Part shown: positions 17,351 through 26,584 of the stretch, one piece after another | Layout: each line of letters opens with the position of its first letter | Numbering within the stretch: position 1 is the stretch's first letter | Assembly (NCBI GenBank): GCA_002348265.1 | Contig: DEAT01000048.1 | Coordinates: 1-64,000 of the forward strand | Length of the DNA: 64,000 nucleotides | Direction: 5' to 3' | Source: Gemmatimonadales bacterium UBA2975 | GTDB taxonomy: Bacteria > Gemmatimonadota > Gemmatimonadetes > Longimicrobiales > Gaopeijiaceae | The notes under the pieces: model-generated | The model's input: the letters and a program-made list of their open reading frames with translations, nothing else | Told to the model about the DNA's origin: nothing | The model's database searches: none | Program-made: the position numbers and the translations under genes

Positions 17351-17857
17351 ATGCGAAGAACAATCTTAGTCATTCTCGTAGGCATGATCGTGTCCGGATG
17401 CCACACGTTCCAGTCGACGTCGATCGCTGAGCTGACCCCAGGTCAAGACATTCGAGTTCGAGTTTCAGGTGCATTTTCCGACTCGCTCAGCTCAATCGTA
17501 CCCGGTGACTCACGATCTATGGAGGGAGCGTTTGTCGAATCGACAGAAACATCCGTATTCATGGACGTGCCCGTGACATCCGAATACGAAGGGATGCGTC
17601 TGCAGACACTGAGCCAGCGCATAGAAATCCCCGCAGGCGAACTCCTCGACATAGAGTGGAAGCAACTATCGGGAAGTCGAACAGGAATCGCCGTAGGAAC
17701 CGTCGTCGCCCTTGCGAGCGCAATTGTAATTGGTCAACTCAGTGGCGACAAAGGCGGGGGCTCACCCCCCGGAGTTCCTGGACCTGTAGACTACATGACC
17801 GCTACCCCATCACTCAGTATCGACAACGTGATAGTGTGGATTCGGGGCCTCTGGTGA
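17351..17857 (+). CDS. Small lipoprotein of unknown function
   Basis: The product has 168 residues. The N-terminal MRRTILVILVGMIVSGCHTF ends in a lipobox (VSGC). A beta-rich domain follows (DIRVRVSGAF, SVFMDVPVTS), then a hydrophobic stretch GIAVGTVVALASAIVIGQL near residues 112-130 and a glycine/proline-rich segment. The layout resembles small lipoproteins common in Gemmatimonadota, where a membrane-like helix is followed by GGGSPP. I do not recognise a named family. It begins the plus-strand group leading to susC. Confidence 0.6.
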   Translation: MRRTILVILVGMIVSGCHTFQSTSIAELTPGQDIRVRVSGAFSDSLSSIVPGDSRSMEGAFVESTETSVFMDVPVTSEYEGMRLQTLSQRIEIPAGELLDIEWKQLSGSRTGIAVGTVVALASAIVIGQLSGDKGGGSPPGVPGPVDYMTATPSLSIDNVIVWIRGLW

Positions 17858-17934
17858 AGAGGTTAGGTTTAAAAGAATTAGGCCAGACAGATAAAGAATT
17901 CGAAAACCCGTATCACCCCTCCAGGAATGGCGAC

Positions 17935-18306
17935 GTGAAATCAATCAATTCAACAGTGGTTCGCTCAGCCGCTTGTTTCGCCCTTATCGCGATCGGTCTT
18001 GCCTGCACCCGAAACCAAATCACCCTAGGTGGCCCACTGAGCCTTACGGTATCTAGCAATACGCCTGTGAGTGTCTCTGACAGTCTCGTTCTTCAGTACG
18101 ACGTTACGGGCCAAAACCTTGCCGGGATGCAGGTCCTGTGGGGGGACGGTCAAATCGACTCTGTGGCCTTTTTGGGTGCCCAAACCGCAGGAGGACGGCG
18201 TCCCCACCTCTACGATGCAGAAGGTACCTATACCATCCGAGCCACAGCGGTTGACCAGTACCAAGGGAGCACCGTTTCGGAGCTTTCGGTGACCATAACG
18301 CCATAA
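17935..18306 (+). CDS. Small lipoprotein with PKD-like fold
   Basis: The product has 123 residues from GTG 17935, preceded by AGGAA. The signal ends in the lipobox GLAC. The remainder (LSLTVSSNTPVSVSDSLVL, VLWGDGQIDSV, YDAEGTYTIRATAVDQ) has the WGDG and G-T-Y-T-I-x-A pattern of PKD/Ig-like beta sandwiches, usually found in surface proteins. The longer upstream frame is rich in arginine and overlaps the previous gene out of frame, so it was not used. It may be a surface partner of the SusC/SusD pair that follows. Confidence 0.6.
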   Translation: MKSINSTVVRSAACFALIAIGLACTRNQITLGGPLSLTVSSNTPVSVSDSLVLQYDVTGQNLAGMQVLWGDGQIDSVAFLGAQTAGGRRPHLYDAEGTYTIRATAVDQYQGSTVSELSVTITP

Positions 18307-18309
18307 GCT

Positions 18310-18331
18310 TAAGTCACTACGAAGTGACTTA
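18310..18331 (+). other. Perfect intergenic hairpin before susC-like gene
   Basis: TAAGTCACT and AGTGACTTA form a 9-pair stem with loop ACGA, four bases after the stop of the small lipoprotein gene. No T tract follows, so it is not a standard terminator. It may stabilise the 3' end of the lipoprotein mRNA or mark a processing site between it and the susC-like mRNA. Confidence 0.5.
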
Positions 18332-18488
18332 GATGGGCACTTTTCCGCACATTGGCGCTTGCCCAAAGAGCCAGTCCTTGGGATCTTACTAGCTGGTGAT
18401 TTTTTCGCCGAACAGCATTTCGAAGCGCATGATGTCTGGCCGTTGTCGACCACGCGCGAATTACACCCTTACAACAACAGGGAGAAGG

Positions 18489-21440
18489 ATGAAAACCTTC
18501 ATTACAGCCATGAGCAGATTAGCCGCCGCAGTAGCGGTTGTTTCTGTTCTGGCGGTGTCACCCGTCGCTGCCCAGACCGGTACGGTCACGGGCTCGATAA
18601 CAGACGCCGCTACTGGCGCGGGCATTCAGTCCGTGCAGGTGTACCTAGCAGACACAGGGCTTGGGACATTGACCAACGCAAGTGGTCGATTCCTGATCCT
18701 GAACGTTCCAGCGGGCAGCTACACTCTGCGCGCAGAGCGGCTCGGATATGGGACCCAAGAGGTGCAGGTCAGTGTGACTTCGGGAGGCACCGTCGCACAG
18801 GATGTGCAGCTCCAAACCGAAGCCCTAGGGCTCGATGAACTGGTCGTCACTGGGACGGCTGGTGCAGCCAGGCGGCGTGAGATTGGTAACACAATCGCGC
18901 AGCTAGAGGTGGCTGACATCGCGGAACCTCCGCAGAGCGTTGATGCCATCCTCCAAGGCCGAGTCGCAGGTATGACTGTGATGAATGCCTCTGGTAATGC
19001 TGGCTCAGGTGCTCGGATTCGACTCCGCGGCAACGTGTCGATCGCGCAGAGCAACCAGCCGTTGATTTACGTGGATGGTGTGCGCATGCGCTCAGAGGCT
19101 TTCGACAAGAACGTTCCGGCGACTGGTTATCCAGGACGCTCTGGAAATGACGTCGCGAGTCCTCTAAACAACATCAACCCGGCCGACATCGAGCGAATCG
19201 AGGTCATCAAGGGCGCGGCAGCGACAACCCTATACGGGACGGAAGCTGCTGCCGGTGTTATCCAGGTCTTCACCAAGCGTGGTCACCAGGGCGCACCTCA
19301 GTGGACAGCCTCGATCGAGCAAGGTGTAGCCCAGATGGGTGCCTTCGGAATCTCGAGCGACCTCACACCAGACTTCGAGGCCCCAGAAAGTGAAGCGGGG
19401 GGTACTCCGGAGTTCATGTTCATCGACCCATGGCTGCGTAGCGCGCATCAGCAACGCTACTCACTGTCAGTCGGTGGTGGCGCCGAGGACCTTCAATACT
19501 TCGTCTCTGCAGCAATGGAAGACGATGACGGCACACTTCCGAACGACAACGAAAAGAAGACGAACGTCCGAGGAAACTTCACCTTCACTCCAGCTGAAAA
19601 TCTACAGCTTCAGTGGAACACGTCGTTTACGAAGCAGAACTTCACCAATACAGCTGCCGGAAATAATGCGCACGGCCTGACGTTGAACGTCTACCGTCGC
19701 TCACGGAACTACTTCGGTAACGAGAAGAAGGAAAATCTTGATAAGCTGCTAGGTCAGGAGATCGCCACAGGAATCGACCAGTTCGTCACAGGCGGTACGG
19801 CCACGTACAGCCCCAGTGCGAACTTCACCAACCGACTGACGGTTGGGTACGACTTAGCACAGCAGGATAACCGTAACCTTCGTCCCTTTGGATTCGTCCG
19901 TGCACCGGATGGAATCCTCAACAACGGACGTTCCCGGTTCGAAACACTCACGTTTGACTACGTGGGCTCGTACAGCTTCGGACTGCCAGGCGGTATCAAC
20001 TCAGCCCTTTCGTTCGGTGGTCAGAGCACGACCTCGGACATTCAGCGGACAACCGCATACGGTGAGGACTTCCCTGGCCCCGGTGATCCAACGGTCACGA
20101 CTGCGGGTACGAAGCTCGGATTTGAGCAGCGCGAGCGAGTAGTTAACGCTGGCTTCTTTGCTCAGAACGTATTCGACATTGCGGACAAGTACTTTATCAC
20201 GGCCGGTTTCCGGATTGACGGAAACTCTGCCTTCGGCTCTGACTTCGGCCTTCAGTTCTATCCGAAGCTCAGCGGTTCCTGGGTTATGTCCGACGAGGAC
20301 TTCTGGGGCTCCGACAGCCAGCTGAAGCTGCGTGCAGCATGGGGACAGTCCGGACGGGCTCCGGGCGCCTTTGACGCGGTCCGGACCTACGACGGTATCG
20401 GATGGGGTGGACAACCCGCCTTCTACCCACGTGTTCTTGGTAACCCGGACCTTGGTCCGGAGAGGACATCCGAATGGGAGCTCGGCTTCGACGGAAGCTT
20501 CCTGAGTGACCGTCTCGCCCTCGACGTGACCTACTACAACCAGCACACGACGGATGCACTGTTCGCAGTGCGGCAAATCCCGTCGAATGGCGCTTGGGGC
20601 TCTCAGTTGGAGAATGTTGGAGAGATCTTCAACAAGGGCCTAGAGGTCACAATGAACATGTTGATGATCAACACCGATGCGTTCTCATGGGATCTCGGTG
20701 GTTCGTTCTCAACGAACGCCAGTGAAGTCGGGCTCCCAGGTGAAGTCACCGAGTTCTCGGTTGGCGGAAACGGGTGGATTATCGATGGCGAAGCAGCACC
20801 GGTCATCCGTGGCGAAATGGTCATGAACCCCGACGCAATTGCGGATCCAATTATCGAGGATGATCAGATTTACGGTCCGAACCAACCCACCGAGATCATG
20901 GGGATCAACTCCGTGTTCACATTGCCTGGTGGCGTTAGGCTCTCGGCGCGTGGAGAATATCAAGCCGGTCACTATGTAACGGCCACGATCGCCAACTCTG
21001 CGGTCAGCCGTAACGTTATCTGGGCTGGATGCTTTGAAGCGTACCAGACCGCAGGAGCGGCCCCGGTCACTTCAGCGGCTCCAGGCTACGGACAGTTGAC
21101 CGCGCTCGAGCGGGCACGCTGTGACCGCAGGGGAACGGACAGCAACTTCTGGGCTGAGAAGGCGGACTTCTTCAAGATCCGTGAAGTTTCAGCACAGTTC
21201 CCGCTTCCCACATCGTTGGTACCCGGCTCGTCCGGAGCCACACTCACGGTCGCCGGCCGGAACATCTTCCGCTGGACGAACTCCGAGTGGACCCACTTCG
21301 ATCCAGAGATGGGTGGTAACAACGATAACAACCCGATCAGTCGCAACGGAGCGTCGTCAGGAAGCTTCCTGGTAACCTCCATCAGCGAGCACATTCCGGC
21401 GCCGGCGATTTGGACAGTCGCTCTCCGCGTCGTCTTCTAG
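18489..21440 (+). CDS. SusC/RagA-type TonB-dependent outer-membrane receptor
   Basis: The product has 983 residues from ATG 18489, preceded by GGGAGAAGG. A signal peptide ends at AVSPVAAQ. Residues about 30-115 form a carboxypeptidase-regulatory-like domain (TGTVTGSITDAATGAGIQSV). The plug follows with ASGNAGSGARIRLRG and the diagnostic DIERIEVIKGAAATTLYG near residue 240. The rest is a 22-stranded-type barrel ending in a terminal phenylalanine (WTVALRVVF). It should import a TonB-energised ligand, perhaps an oligosaccharide or peptide, through the lid protein encoded 12 bases downstream. No glycan hydrolase lies nearby, so the substrate is open. Confidence 0.92.
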   Translation: MKTFITAMSRLAAAVAVVSVLAVSPVAAQTGTVTGSITDAATGAGIQSVQVYLADTGLGTLTNASGRFLILNVPAGSYTLRAERLGYGTQEVQVSVTSGGTVAQDVQLQTEALGLDELVVTGTAGAARRREIGNTIAQLEVADIAEPPQSVDAILQGRVAGMTVMNASGNAGSGARIRLRGNVSIAQSNQPLIYVDGVRMRSEAFDKNVPATGYPGRSGNDVASPLNNINPADIERIEVIKGAAATTLYGTEAAAGVIQVFTKRGHQGAPQWTASIEQGVAQMGAFGISSDLTPDFEAPESEAGGTPEFMFIDPWLRSAHQQRYSLSVGGGAEDLQYFVSAAMEDDDGTLPNDNEKKTNVRGNFTFTPAENLQLQWNTSFTKQNFTNTAAGNNAHGLTLNVYRRSRNYFGNEKKENLDKLLGQEIATGIDQFVTGGTATYSPSANFTNRLTVGYDLAQQDNRNLRPFGFVRAPDGILNNGRSRFETLTFDYVGSYSFGLPGGINSALSFGGQSTTSDIQRTTAYGEDFPGPGDPTVTTAGTKLGFEQRERVVNAGFFAQNVFDIADKYFITAGFRIDGNSAFGSDFGLQFYPKLSGSWVMSDEDFWGSDSQLKLRAAWGQSGRAPGAFDAVRTYDGIGWGGQPAFYPRVLGNPDLGPERTSEWELGFDGSFLSDRLALDVTYYNQHTTDALFAVRQIPSNGAWGSQLENVGEIFNKGLEVTMNMLMINTDAFSWDLGGSFSTNASEVGLPGEVTEFSVGGNGWIIDGEAAPVIRGEMVMNPDAIADPIIEDDQIYGPNQPTEIMGINSVFTLPGGVRLSARGEYQAGHYVTATIANSAVSRNVIWAGCFEAYQTAGAAPVTSAAPGYGQLTALERARCDRRGTDSNFWAEKADFFKIREVSAQFPLPTSLVPGSSGATLTVAGRNIFRWTNSEWTHFDPEMGGNNDNNPISRNGASSGSFLVTSISEHIPAPAIWTVALRVVF

Positions 21441-21452
21441 GAGTTGATCAAC

Positions 21453-22766
21453 ATGAACAACAAGACAACAGAAGGCGCCAAGCGGAATCTGACGCGCGGT
21501 CTCGCGCTCGGAATGCTTTTCGCTGTGGCAGCCTGCGACACAACAGTCACGAACCCCGGGCCGATAAGCTCAGAGTTCCTCGACGTTCCTGCGGCCCAGG
21601 CCGCGATCACGAACGGAGCAGGTCGAGGACTTTCTGACGCTCTGAACTACATCGCGTATACGGGTGCGGCTATCTCCAGAGAAGTGCATCCCTCTGGATC
21701 AACGGGTAGTTTCGGCATCACGCCGTTCCAGCAAGAGGGCCAGCTTCGGTTTGACGAAGTGGGCTCACATTGGAGCCAAGCTCACCGTGCACGCGTCCTA
21801 GCTAAAGAGGGCATCGCGCGCATCCAAGGTATGGATGCAGCCGACCAGGATCAGTCGATCCTAGCCCAACTCAATCTGTACGCTGGGTACATCAGCCGCA
21901 TGATGGGCGAAAATATGTGTAATTCTGTGATCGACGGTGGAGCCGCAGGCTCAGCCGACGTGCACCTCAACGATGCGGTAGCTTATTTCAACCAAGCTGC
22001 AAGCCTCGGCTCCGGTGATGTAGCTACTGCTGCCGTAGCGGGTCGTGCGTCTGCATATGCGCAACTAGGCAACTGGTCTAGTGCTGTCGCGGATGCAGCT
22101 ACGGTCCCGTCCGGTTTTAGCTACTCACAGAAGTACTACGACATCGGTGACGACAATCAGTCGAACCGCATTCACGTTGCCACCAAGGCGATTCCGTACA
22201 AGGCTCACTCCCAGATCTTCACTTGGATAGCGGAATACAACAACGCCGATGCAGATGGTAACGGTATTTACGACGACGACCCGCGTGTGCCATGGAAGGT
22301 TGGTGGTGAAAATGGTGACGCAGCGTCAGCGTGCTGTGGACTGATCGCTTGGAATCCACAGCAAAAGCACAACAATGACGACTCGCCTATCGAGCTTTCT
22401 TCATATGAGGAAATGCAGCTATTGATCGCAGAGGACAAACTGCGCAACGGTAATGATATGGCAGGTGCCGTCGCAATCATCGACGCGCTACGGACCGCAG
22501 CTGGTGTAGCTACCGAATCGCCAGCCGACATGGCTGCCGCGTGGACGTACTACAAGCGTGAGCACGCGATTGAGATGTGGCTAGAAGGTCGTAGACTCCC
22601 CGCCATGCGCCGATGGAATGACGCTGGCGATCCGGAGACACACCTACAGCCGCTCGAACAGATCGGTGATGGATCGACATCGACAGGTGCACACTTGTCA
22701 ACGAGAAGTTTCTGCTTCCCAATTCCGGAATCAGAAATCGACACGAACCCGAATATCTCGGGATGA
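21453..22766 (+). CDS. SusD/RagB-like surface lipoprotein
   Basis: The product has 437 residues from ATG 21453, which has AGGAG at good spacing; TTG 21444 is the alternative. Lipobox AVAAC lies near residue 29, then DTTVTNPGPI, a usual SusD mature N-terminus. Helical repeats follow, and the C-terminal YYKREHAIEMWLEGRRLPAMRRW is the SusD signature region, with FPIPESEIDTNPN at the end. It should form the hinged lid on the SusC-like transporter and capture the ligand. It is shorter than many Bacteroidota SusD proteins (500-600 residues), as is usual for Gemmatimonadota versions. Confidence 0.9.
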   Translation: MNNKTTEGAKRNLTRGLALGMLFAVAACDTTVTNPGPISSEFLDVPAAQAAITNGAGRGLSDALNYIAYTGAAISREVHPSGSTGSFGITPFQQEGQLRFDEVGSHWSQAHRARVLAKEGIARIQGMDAADQDQSILAQLNLYAGYISRMMGENMCNSVIDGGAAGSADVHLNDAVAYFNQAASLGSGDVATAAVAGRASAYAQLGNWSSAVADAATVPSGFSYSQKYYDIGDDNQSNRIHVATKAIPYKAHSQIFTWIAEYNNADADGNGIYDDDPRVPWKVGGENGDAASACCGLIAWNPQQKHNNDDSPIELSSYEEMQLLIAEDKLRNGNDMAGAVAIIDALRTAAGVATESPADMAAAWTYYKREHAIEMWLEGRRLPAMRRWNDAGDPETHLQPLEQIGDGSTSTGAHLSTRSFCFPIPESEIDTNPNISG

Positions 22767-22790
22767 TCCGGCAGTAGCTTCCGGAACGAC

Positions 22791-22828
22791 AATCGGGGTC
22801 GGTGCCGCCAGGTGCCGGCCCCGATTTT
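22791..22828 (+). terminator. Intrinsic terminator after susD-like gene
   Basis: AATCGGGGTCGG (22791-22802) pairs with CCGGCCCCGATT (22815-22826), with one G-T wobble, and TTTTCTT overlaps and follows the stem. It lies 25 bases past the susD-like stop and separates the SusCD pair from the next operon. Confidence 0.8.
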
Positions 22829-22912
22829 CTTATCATAAGAAATCCACGCCGGGCTTGAACGTGGATCGTGTAGTACATTGCTAAGTCGATTTAACTCAAG
22901 GAGACCTAACAA

Positions 22913-23578
22913 ATGAGGCTTGCCCACTACGCCACCTCACTCCTCGCCTCGTGCGCTATCATCCCACTACTCTTAGTGGCGCCAACTGAAGCGCAGCAAT
23001 CGACCCCCGCGCATGCCCACATTCGACACGCTGCCGATGAGTTTCGTGGTACTCCTGAAGGTGCCGGCTTGCTGACTACCGCTAACGCGGAGGCCGAAAT
23101 AGCCCACCAACACGCTACTCTAGCAGGTCGGGACCCACTGAGCTTAGAAGGAATGCAGCGCCACATGCCACATGTGATCCACGCCATCGATCCTACGAAA
23201 GTCGAGGGAGGTCCGGGCCTCGGATACGGTGTCATCAAAGCAGCGAATGGCGCAGCTCGGCACACAGAGTTGGCAGCAAAATCTGAAGGATCGTCAGACG
23301 CAATTGAGGCACACGCAGTCCACGTAGCGACAGCAGCTAGAAGTGCAGTCAACCACGCTGATAAAGCGGTCGAATTGGCGGAAAACATCCAGAACGCAGA
23401 GAGCGCCGAGGTAGCGGCCGAGATGCTCACAGAACTAACGAAGCTGACAGACGCAATCCTAAATGGGATAGACGCAGACGGTGACGGGCGCATCGGATGG
23501 CAGGACGGCGAGGGTGGCCTTACTCAGGCAGAAACCCACATGGGACTGATCAAACGTGCTGAAGGGATAGGCGGCTGA
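22913..23578 (+). CDS. Exported protein with EF-hand-like loop, tandem family member A
   Basis: The product has 221 residues with a strong AAGGAG site. A signal peptide ends near APTEAQ. The mature part is mostly helical, alanine and histidine rich, with MPHVIHAIDPTKVEGGPGLG in the middle and DADGDGRIGWQDGE near residue 190, which fits a calcium-binding EF-hand loop (D-x-D-x-D-G-x-I). The next gene encodes a clear paralogue with the same two motifs. I do not recognise a named family. The numerous histidines might bind a metal. It probably sits in the periplasm. Confidence 0.65.
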   Translation: MRLAHYATSLLASCAIIPLLLVAPTEAQQSTPAHAHIRHAADEFRGTPEGAGLLTTANAEAEIAHQHATLAGRDPLSLEGMQRHMPHVIHAIDPTKVEGGPGLGYGVIKAANGAARHTELAAKSEGSSDAIEAHAVHVATAARSAVNHADKAVELAENIQNAESAEVAAEMLTELTKLTDAILNGIDADGDGRIGWQDGEGGLTQAETHMGLIKRAEGIGG

Positions 23579-23582
23579 TCTA

Positions 23583-24464
23583 GTGAAGATCCCTAACACC
23601 CGTTGGGGTGCCTTCTACCTTGCAGCTGCGCTAATAGGACCGGGGGAAGCGGTTGCTCAAAGCCCCGACTCTGTACTTTTGGCTAGCGATACAACGACAG
23701 GGCCACCTGATACAGTTCTTGTTATACCGACAGGCTTGGAAGCCTCGTGGCAATCCTCCGTGCTGCCTGAAACCGCCATCCCACCAGAAGCGCAACTTCA
23801 CCTAGCACACCTGGTCGAGAGCTTCCCCGATGCACCTGGTGGAGCAAGTCTGCTCAAGATCGCCATGCTTGAGGGTGAGATCGCGGCTGCCTGGGTTCGA
23901 GTAGCCGGAGTCGACACGCTTGATATCAATCGCATGATCGAGGCCATGACTCATGTAATTCACGCTATCGATCCCACCGAAGTGAGATCCGGCAACGGCA
24001 TGGGTTACGGATTTCGACGCGCTGCAGAGAATGTCCAAACACAAGCAGACATGCTGCGGATGGCTGTCCCAGACACCCTATCGCCCGCTATAGCTTTCCA
24101 CGTGCCATTTGTTATACATGCAGCATATATCGCTCAAGCTCGCGCTGATGATGTGATCATCCTAGCACGCCAGGTACAGTCGGCTCGGGATGTAAACAGC
24201 ACTATACCCCTGATCAAGAAGCTTGCTGAAGCAATCCGAGCAATGATGTATGGAGAGGATGTCGACGGTGATGGGCGCATCGGTCGAAACGAAGCCGAAG
24301 TCGGAATAGCTCAGGCTGCCTACCATCTTTCACTAGTGTATCGGATGGCTGGATCAGAAATGCCCTTGATCCGGCCCTGGGAGTTAGTGGAGTCTCTCGG
24401 ACTAGATACGTTAGGTCGGCAGCCTGACTCTGTCCGATTCCGTCGTCGTCGCGGGGGACCTTAA
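23583..24464 (+). CDS. Exported protein with EF-hand-like loop, tandem family member B
   Basis: The product has 293 residues, starting at GTG four bases after the stop of its paralogue. A signal peptide ends at GEAVAQ. It shares with member A the block MTHVIHAIDPTEVRSGNGMGYG and a loop DVDGDGRIGRNEAE near residue 225, plus a similar helical frame between them. It has an extra linker of about 60 residues after the signal and an arginine-rich tail (VRFRRRRGGP). Tandem duplication with divergence is likely. Function is unknown. Confidence 0.65.
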   Translation: MKIPNTRWGAFYLAAALIGPGEAVAQSPDSVLLASDTTTGPPDTVLVIPTGLEASWQSSVLPETAIPPEAQLHLAHLVESFPDAPGGASLLKIAMLEGEIAAAWVRVAGVDTLDINRMIEAMTHVIHAIDPTEVRSGNGMGYGFRRAAENVQTQADMLRMAVPDTLSPAIAFHVPFVIHAAYIAQARADDVIILARQVQSARDVNSTIPLIKKLAEAIRAMMYGEDVDGDGRIGRNEAEVGIAQAAYHLSLVYRMAGSEMPLIRPWELVESLGLDTLGRQPDSVRFRRRRGGP

Positions 24465-24705
24465 CGTTTCGACATGATCCGAGCAGCACGCCGAAAATAA
24501 ATCAGAAAGGTCAGACATAAGGGAATCCCGTATTTAGGGTCCGAGTCCAACCCTCGGGCCTATACACCTACCCCATCCCTATCCTGATGAGGCGTAAGAG
24601 AAGGATCGCTACCCCCGCGAGTAACATGGTCCTCGATCCCGGCTGTCAAAGAGAGGCGATCACGGTCTAATGGGGTGCCCGAAATGTGCAAACAGCCTCA
24701 GAAGA

Positions 24706-26583
24706 TTACTCGCAACTCACGCAGTTGTTGTTGTTCTTAGACCCAAGGCTTTCCAGAAGTGCGATCGTCTCTGGGAACGGAGAGATCCTTTGCACCGGTC
24801 CGTTCGCCATGTCTGCTGTGGTATGGCCTCGCCGACTAACGACCGTCGCGTCAGCCCCTTTCTCTACCAAGTACATAACGACCTCGTTATCACCACGAGA
24901 GGCCGCCCAGTGCACAGGTGAAAACCCATTAGCGTCTCGAGCGTTAACATCAGCCCCTAGCTCTTCGACTAAATACTGCACAGTCGGTAACCACGCATCC
25001 GGCGCATGTCGATGTGACACCCCCGCAAAGCCGGTGCCGTACGCGTGACCGGTAGCAGCATGAATCGGATAGACGTCTGGACCTCCGACCGGTACAGGAG
25101 CAAGTCCTGACGGATCAGTCTCTGCCCCCGGTGGCTCAAAAGCGAATCGGCGTGACGGTGCCTTCATGGTAGGCACATTAGGATCGGATCCAGCCTCAAT
25201 GAGCATCTGCATGGCGGGCAAATCAAGGGCGTATGCAGCCCGCCAAAACGGAGTTGCGCCACGAGTGTCAACGTCCAATTGGGTAAACGTGTACTCCATG
25301 AACCAGAGATGTTTCGAGAGACGGACGTTTGGGTTTGCACCCGCATCCAGCATGGCGCGCATTACGTCTAGATGAGTCGCTTCTTGCTGCTGATATGCCT
25401 GTTGCTGCGGATAACGTGCCTTAGGTGCCCAGTAGCTGTTTATAACCGCATACAAAGGAGTCAGATTTGCGTGACTCCCCACGTTTGGATCCGCACCGCG
25501 CTCCAGCAATTCGAGGGCGAGATCGTAATGTCCGTTCACTATCGCCATTAGCATCGGACTAGTCAGATCTCCGGCCGTCTGATGATCGATATCCGCACCC
25601 GCATCCAGTAGCTCGGAAACAGTAGCAGATCGTCCCTCCCGTACCGCATGGTGCAGCGCCGTTAGTCCACCCTGTCGATAGACTAGATCCGTGTACGAGT
25701 TGCTGTACCCATCATCCGACCTGAACGCAGGCTCACCCAAGGAGTTGAGCGCAAGCTCACCAAGGTCCGGGTCGGGGTCGGCACTAGGTTCGTCGCGCCT
25801 TTGAACTGGACCGGCGTCCGAAGCATCGACACGAGCCGCGTTCGCAGCTCGAACCGCGGCTTGGACCTCAGCGGGAGAAGGTTGCCAAGATGTGCCTTGC
25901 GGCTGATCGCCTTTGAACGCGGCGAGAACCTCGTCCCGTACACGGCCAGCAGCGCGATCCTCAGCGGCAATTGTGGGAATATCCACAACATAGCTCGTGA
26001 TCGATAAGTCAGCACCCGAAGCCAATAGAACTCTCACGACTTGGGTGCGACCTGCAGAAGAGGCGAACATCAGCGCAGTCTGCCCGCGCCTTGTCTCGAC
26101 GGCATCGACACTAGCTCCCGCGCCAATCAAGGCCTCTACAACAGCTGTATTCCCGGACGCTGCTCCAAAATGGAGCGGCGTCACCGATCCAGTCGAGGTC
26201 ACCGCATCAACATCAGCATCAGCATCCAACAAAACAGATACGACCTCATAACGTCCTGAGCGGCTCGCTATATGCAGTGGCGTATAGTCTCCCAAACGCG
26301 TCACAGCACCGACATTCGCACCAGCGTAGATCACCATACTGGCGAGTTCCGCGTTGCCACTCTCAGCTGCCCAGTGGAGAGCTGTCATCCCATCACCCTG
26401 GGCGGCATTAACATCCTCCCCCGAACGAAGAAGCTCCCGCACATGATCTACCTCACCCCTCATGGCGGCGTCAGCAACCGGGGACTGGTTTGGTGCACCT
26501 GCCCAGAGCAATAGCGTCAAACCTAGTGCCAGCGGCGCCTGCACTCGCACCCGGAATTCTGACGCATAATCCAATCGATCCAT
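24706..26583 (-). CDS. Exported ankyrin-repeat protein with C-terminal CxxC (cassette 1)
   Basis: The product has 625 residues. A hydrophobic N-terminal segment (LALGLTLLLWAGA) suggests export. Ankyrin repeats occupy about residues 38-205 (DGMTALHWAAESGN, DYTPLHIASRSGR, GSVTPLHFGAASGN, GQTALMFASSAGR), 300-385 and 545-600. A polar linker of about 90 residues interrupts them. GATPFWRAAYALDLPAMQML is a conserved non-standard repeat. The protein ends NNNNCVSCE, a CxxC without the histidine of a haem site. It lies one base after the DUF1552 gene and its close paralogue is at 31475. It may hold the cassette's exported proteins together. Confidence 0.82.
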   Translation of the reverse strand: MDRLDYASEFRVRVQAPLALGLTLLLWAGAPNQSPVADAAMRGEVDHVRELLRSGEDVNAAQGDGMTALHWAAESGNAELASMVIYAGANVGAVTRLGDYTPLHIASRSGRYEVVSVLLDADADVDAVTSTGSVTPLHFGAASGNTAVVEALIGAGASVDAVETRRGQTALMFASSAGRTQVVRVLLASGADLSITSYVVDIPTIAAEDRAAGRVRDEVLAAFKGDQPQGTSWQPSPAEVQAAVRAANAARVDASDAGPVQRRDEPSADPDPDLGELALNSLGEPAFRSDDGYSNSYTDLVYRQGGLTALHHAVREGRSATVSELLDAGADIDHQTAGDLTSPMLMAIVNGHYDLALELLERGADPNVGSHANLTPLYAVINSYWAPKARYPQQQAYQQQEATHLDVMRAMLDAGANPNVRLSKHLWFMEYTFTQLDVDTRGATPFWRAAYALDLPAMQMLIEAGSDPNVPTMKAPSRRFAFEPPGAETDPSGLAPVPVGGPDVYPIHAATGHAYGTGFAGVSHRHAPDAWLPTVQYLVEELGADVNARDANGFSPVHWAASRGDNEVVMYLVEKGADATVVSRRGHTTADMANGPVQRISPFPETIALLESLGSKNNNNCVSCE

Positions 26584-26584
26584 T

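Noticed and set aside
17656..17934. Long arginine-rich upstream extension of the PKD-like lipoprotein
   Set aside because: It overlaps the preceding lipoprotein in another frame and would bury the signal peptide; the GTG at 17935 has a ribosome site and a lipobox follows.
24465..24705. Intergenic region between member B and ankyrin 1
   Set aside because: It is a convergent gap with no clear hairpin with T tract, gene or repeat that I could support.
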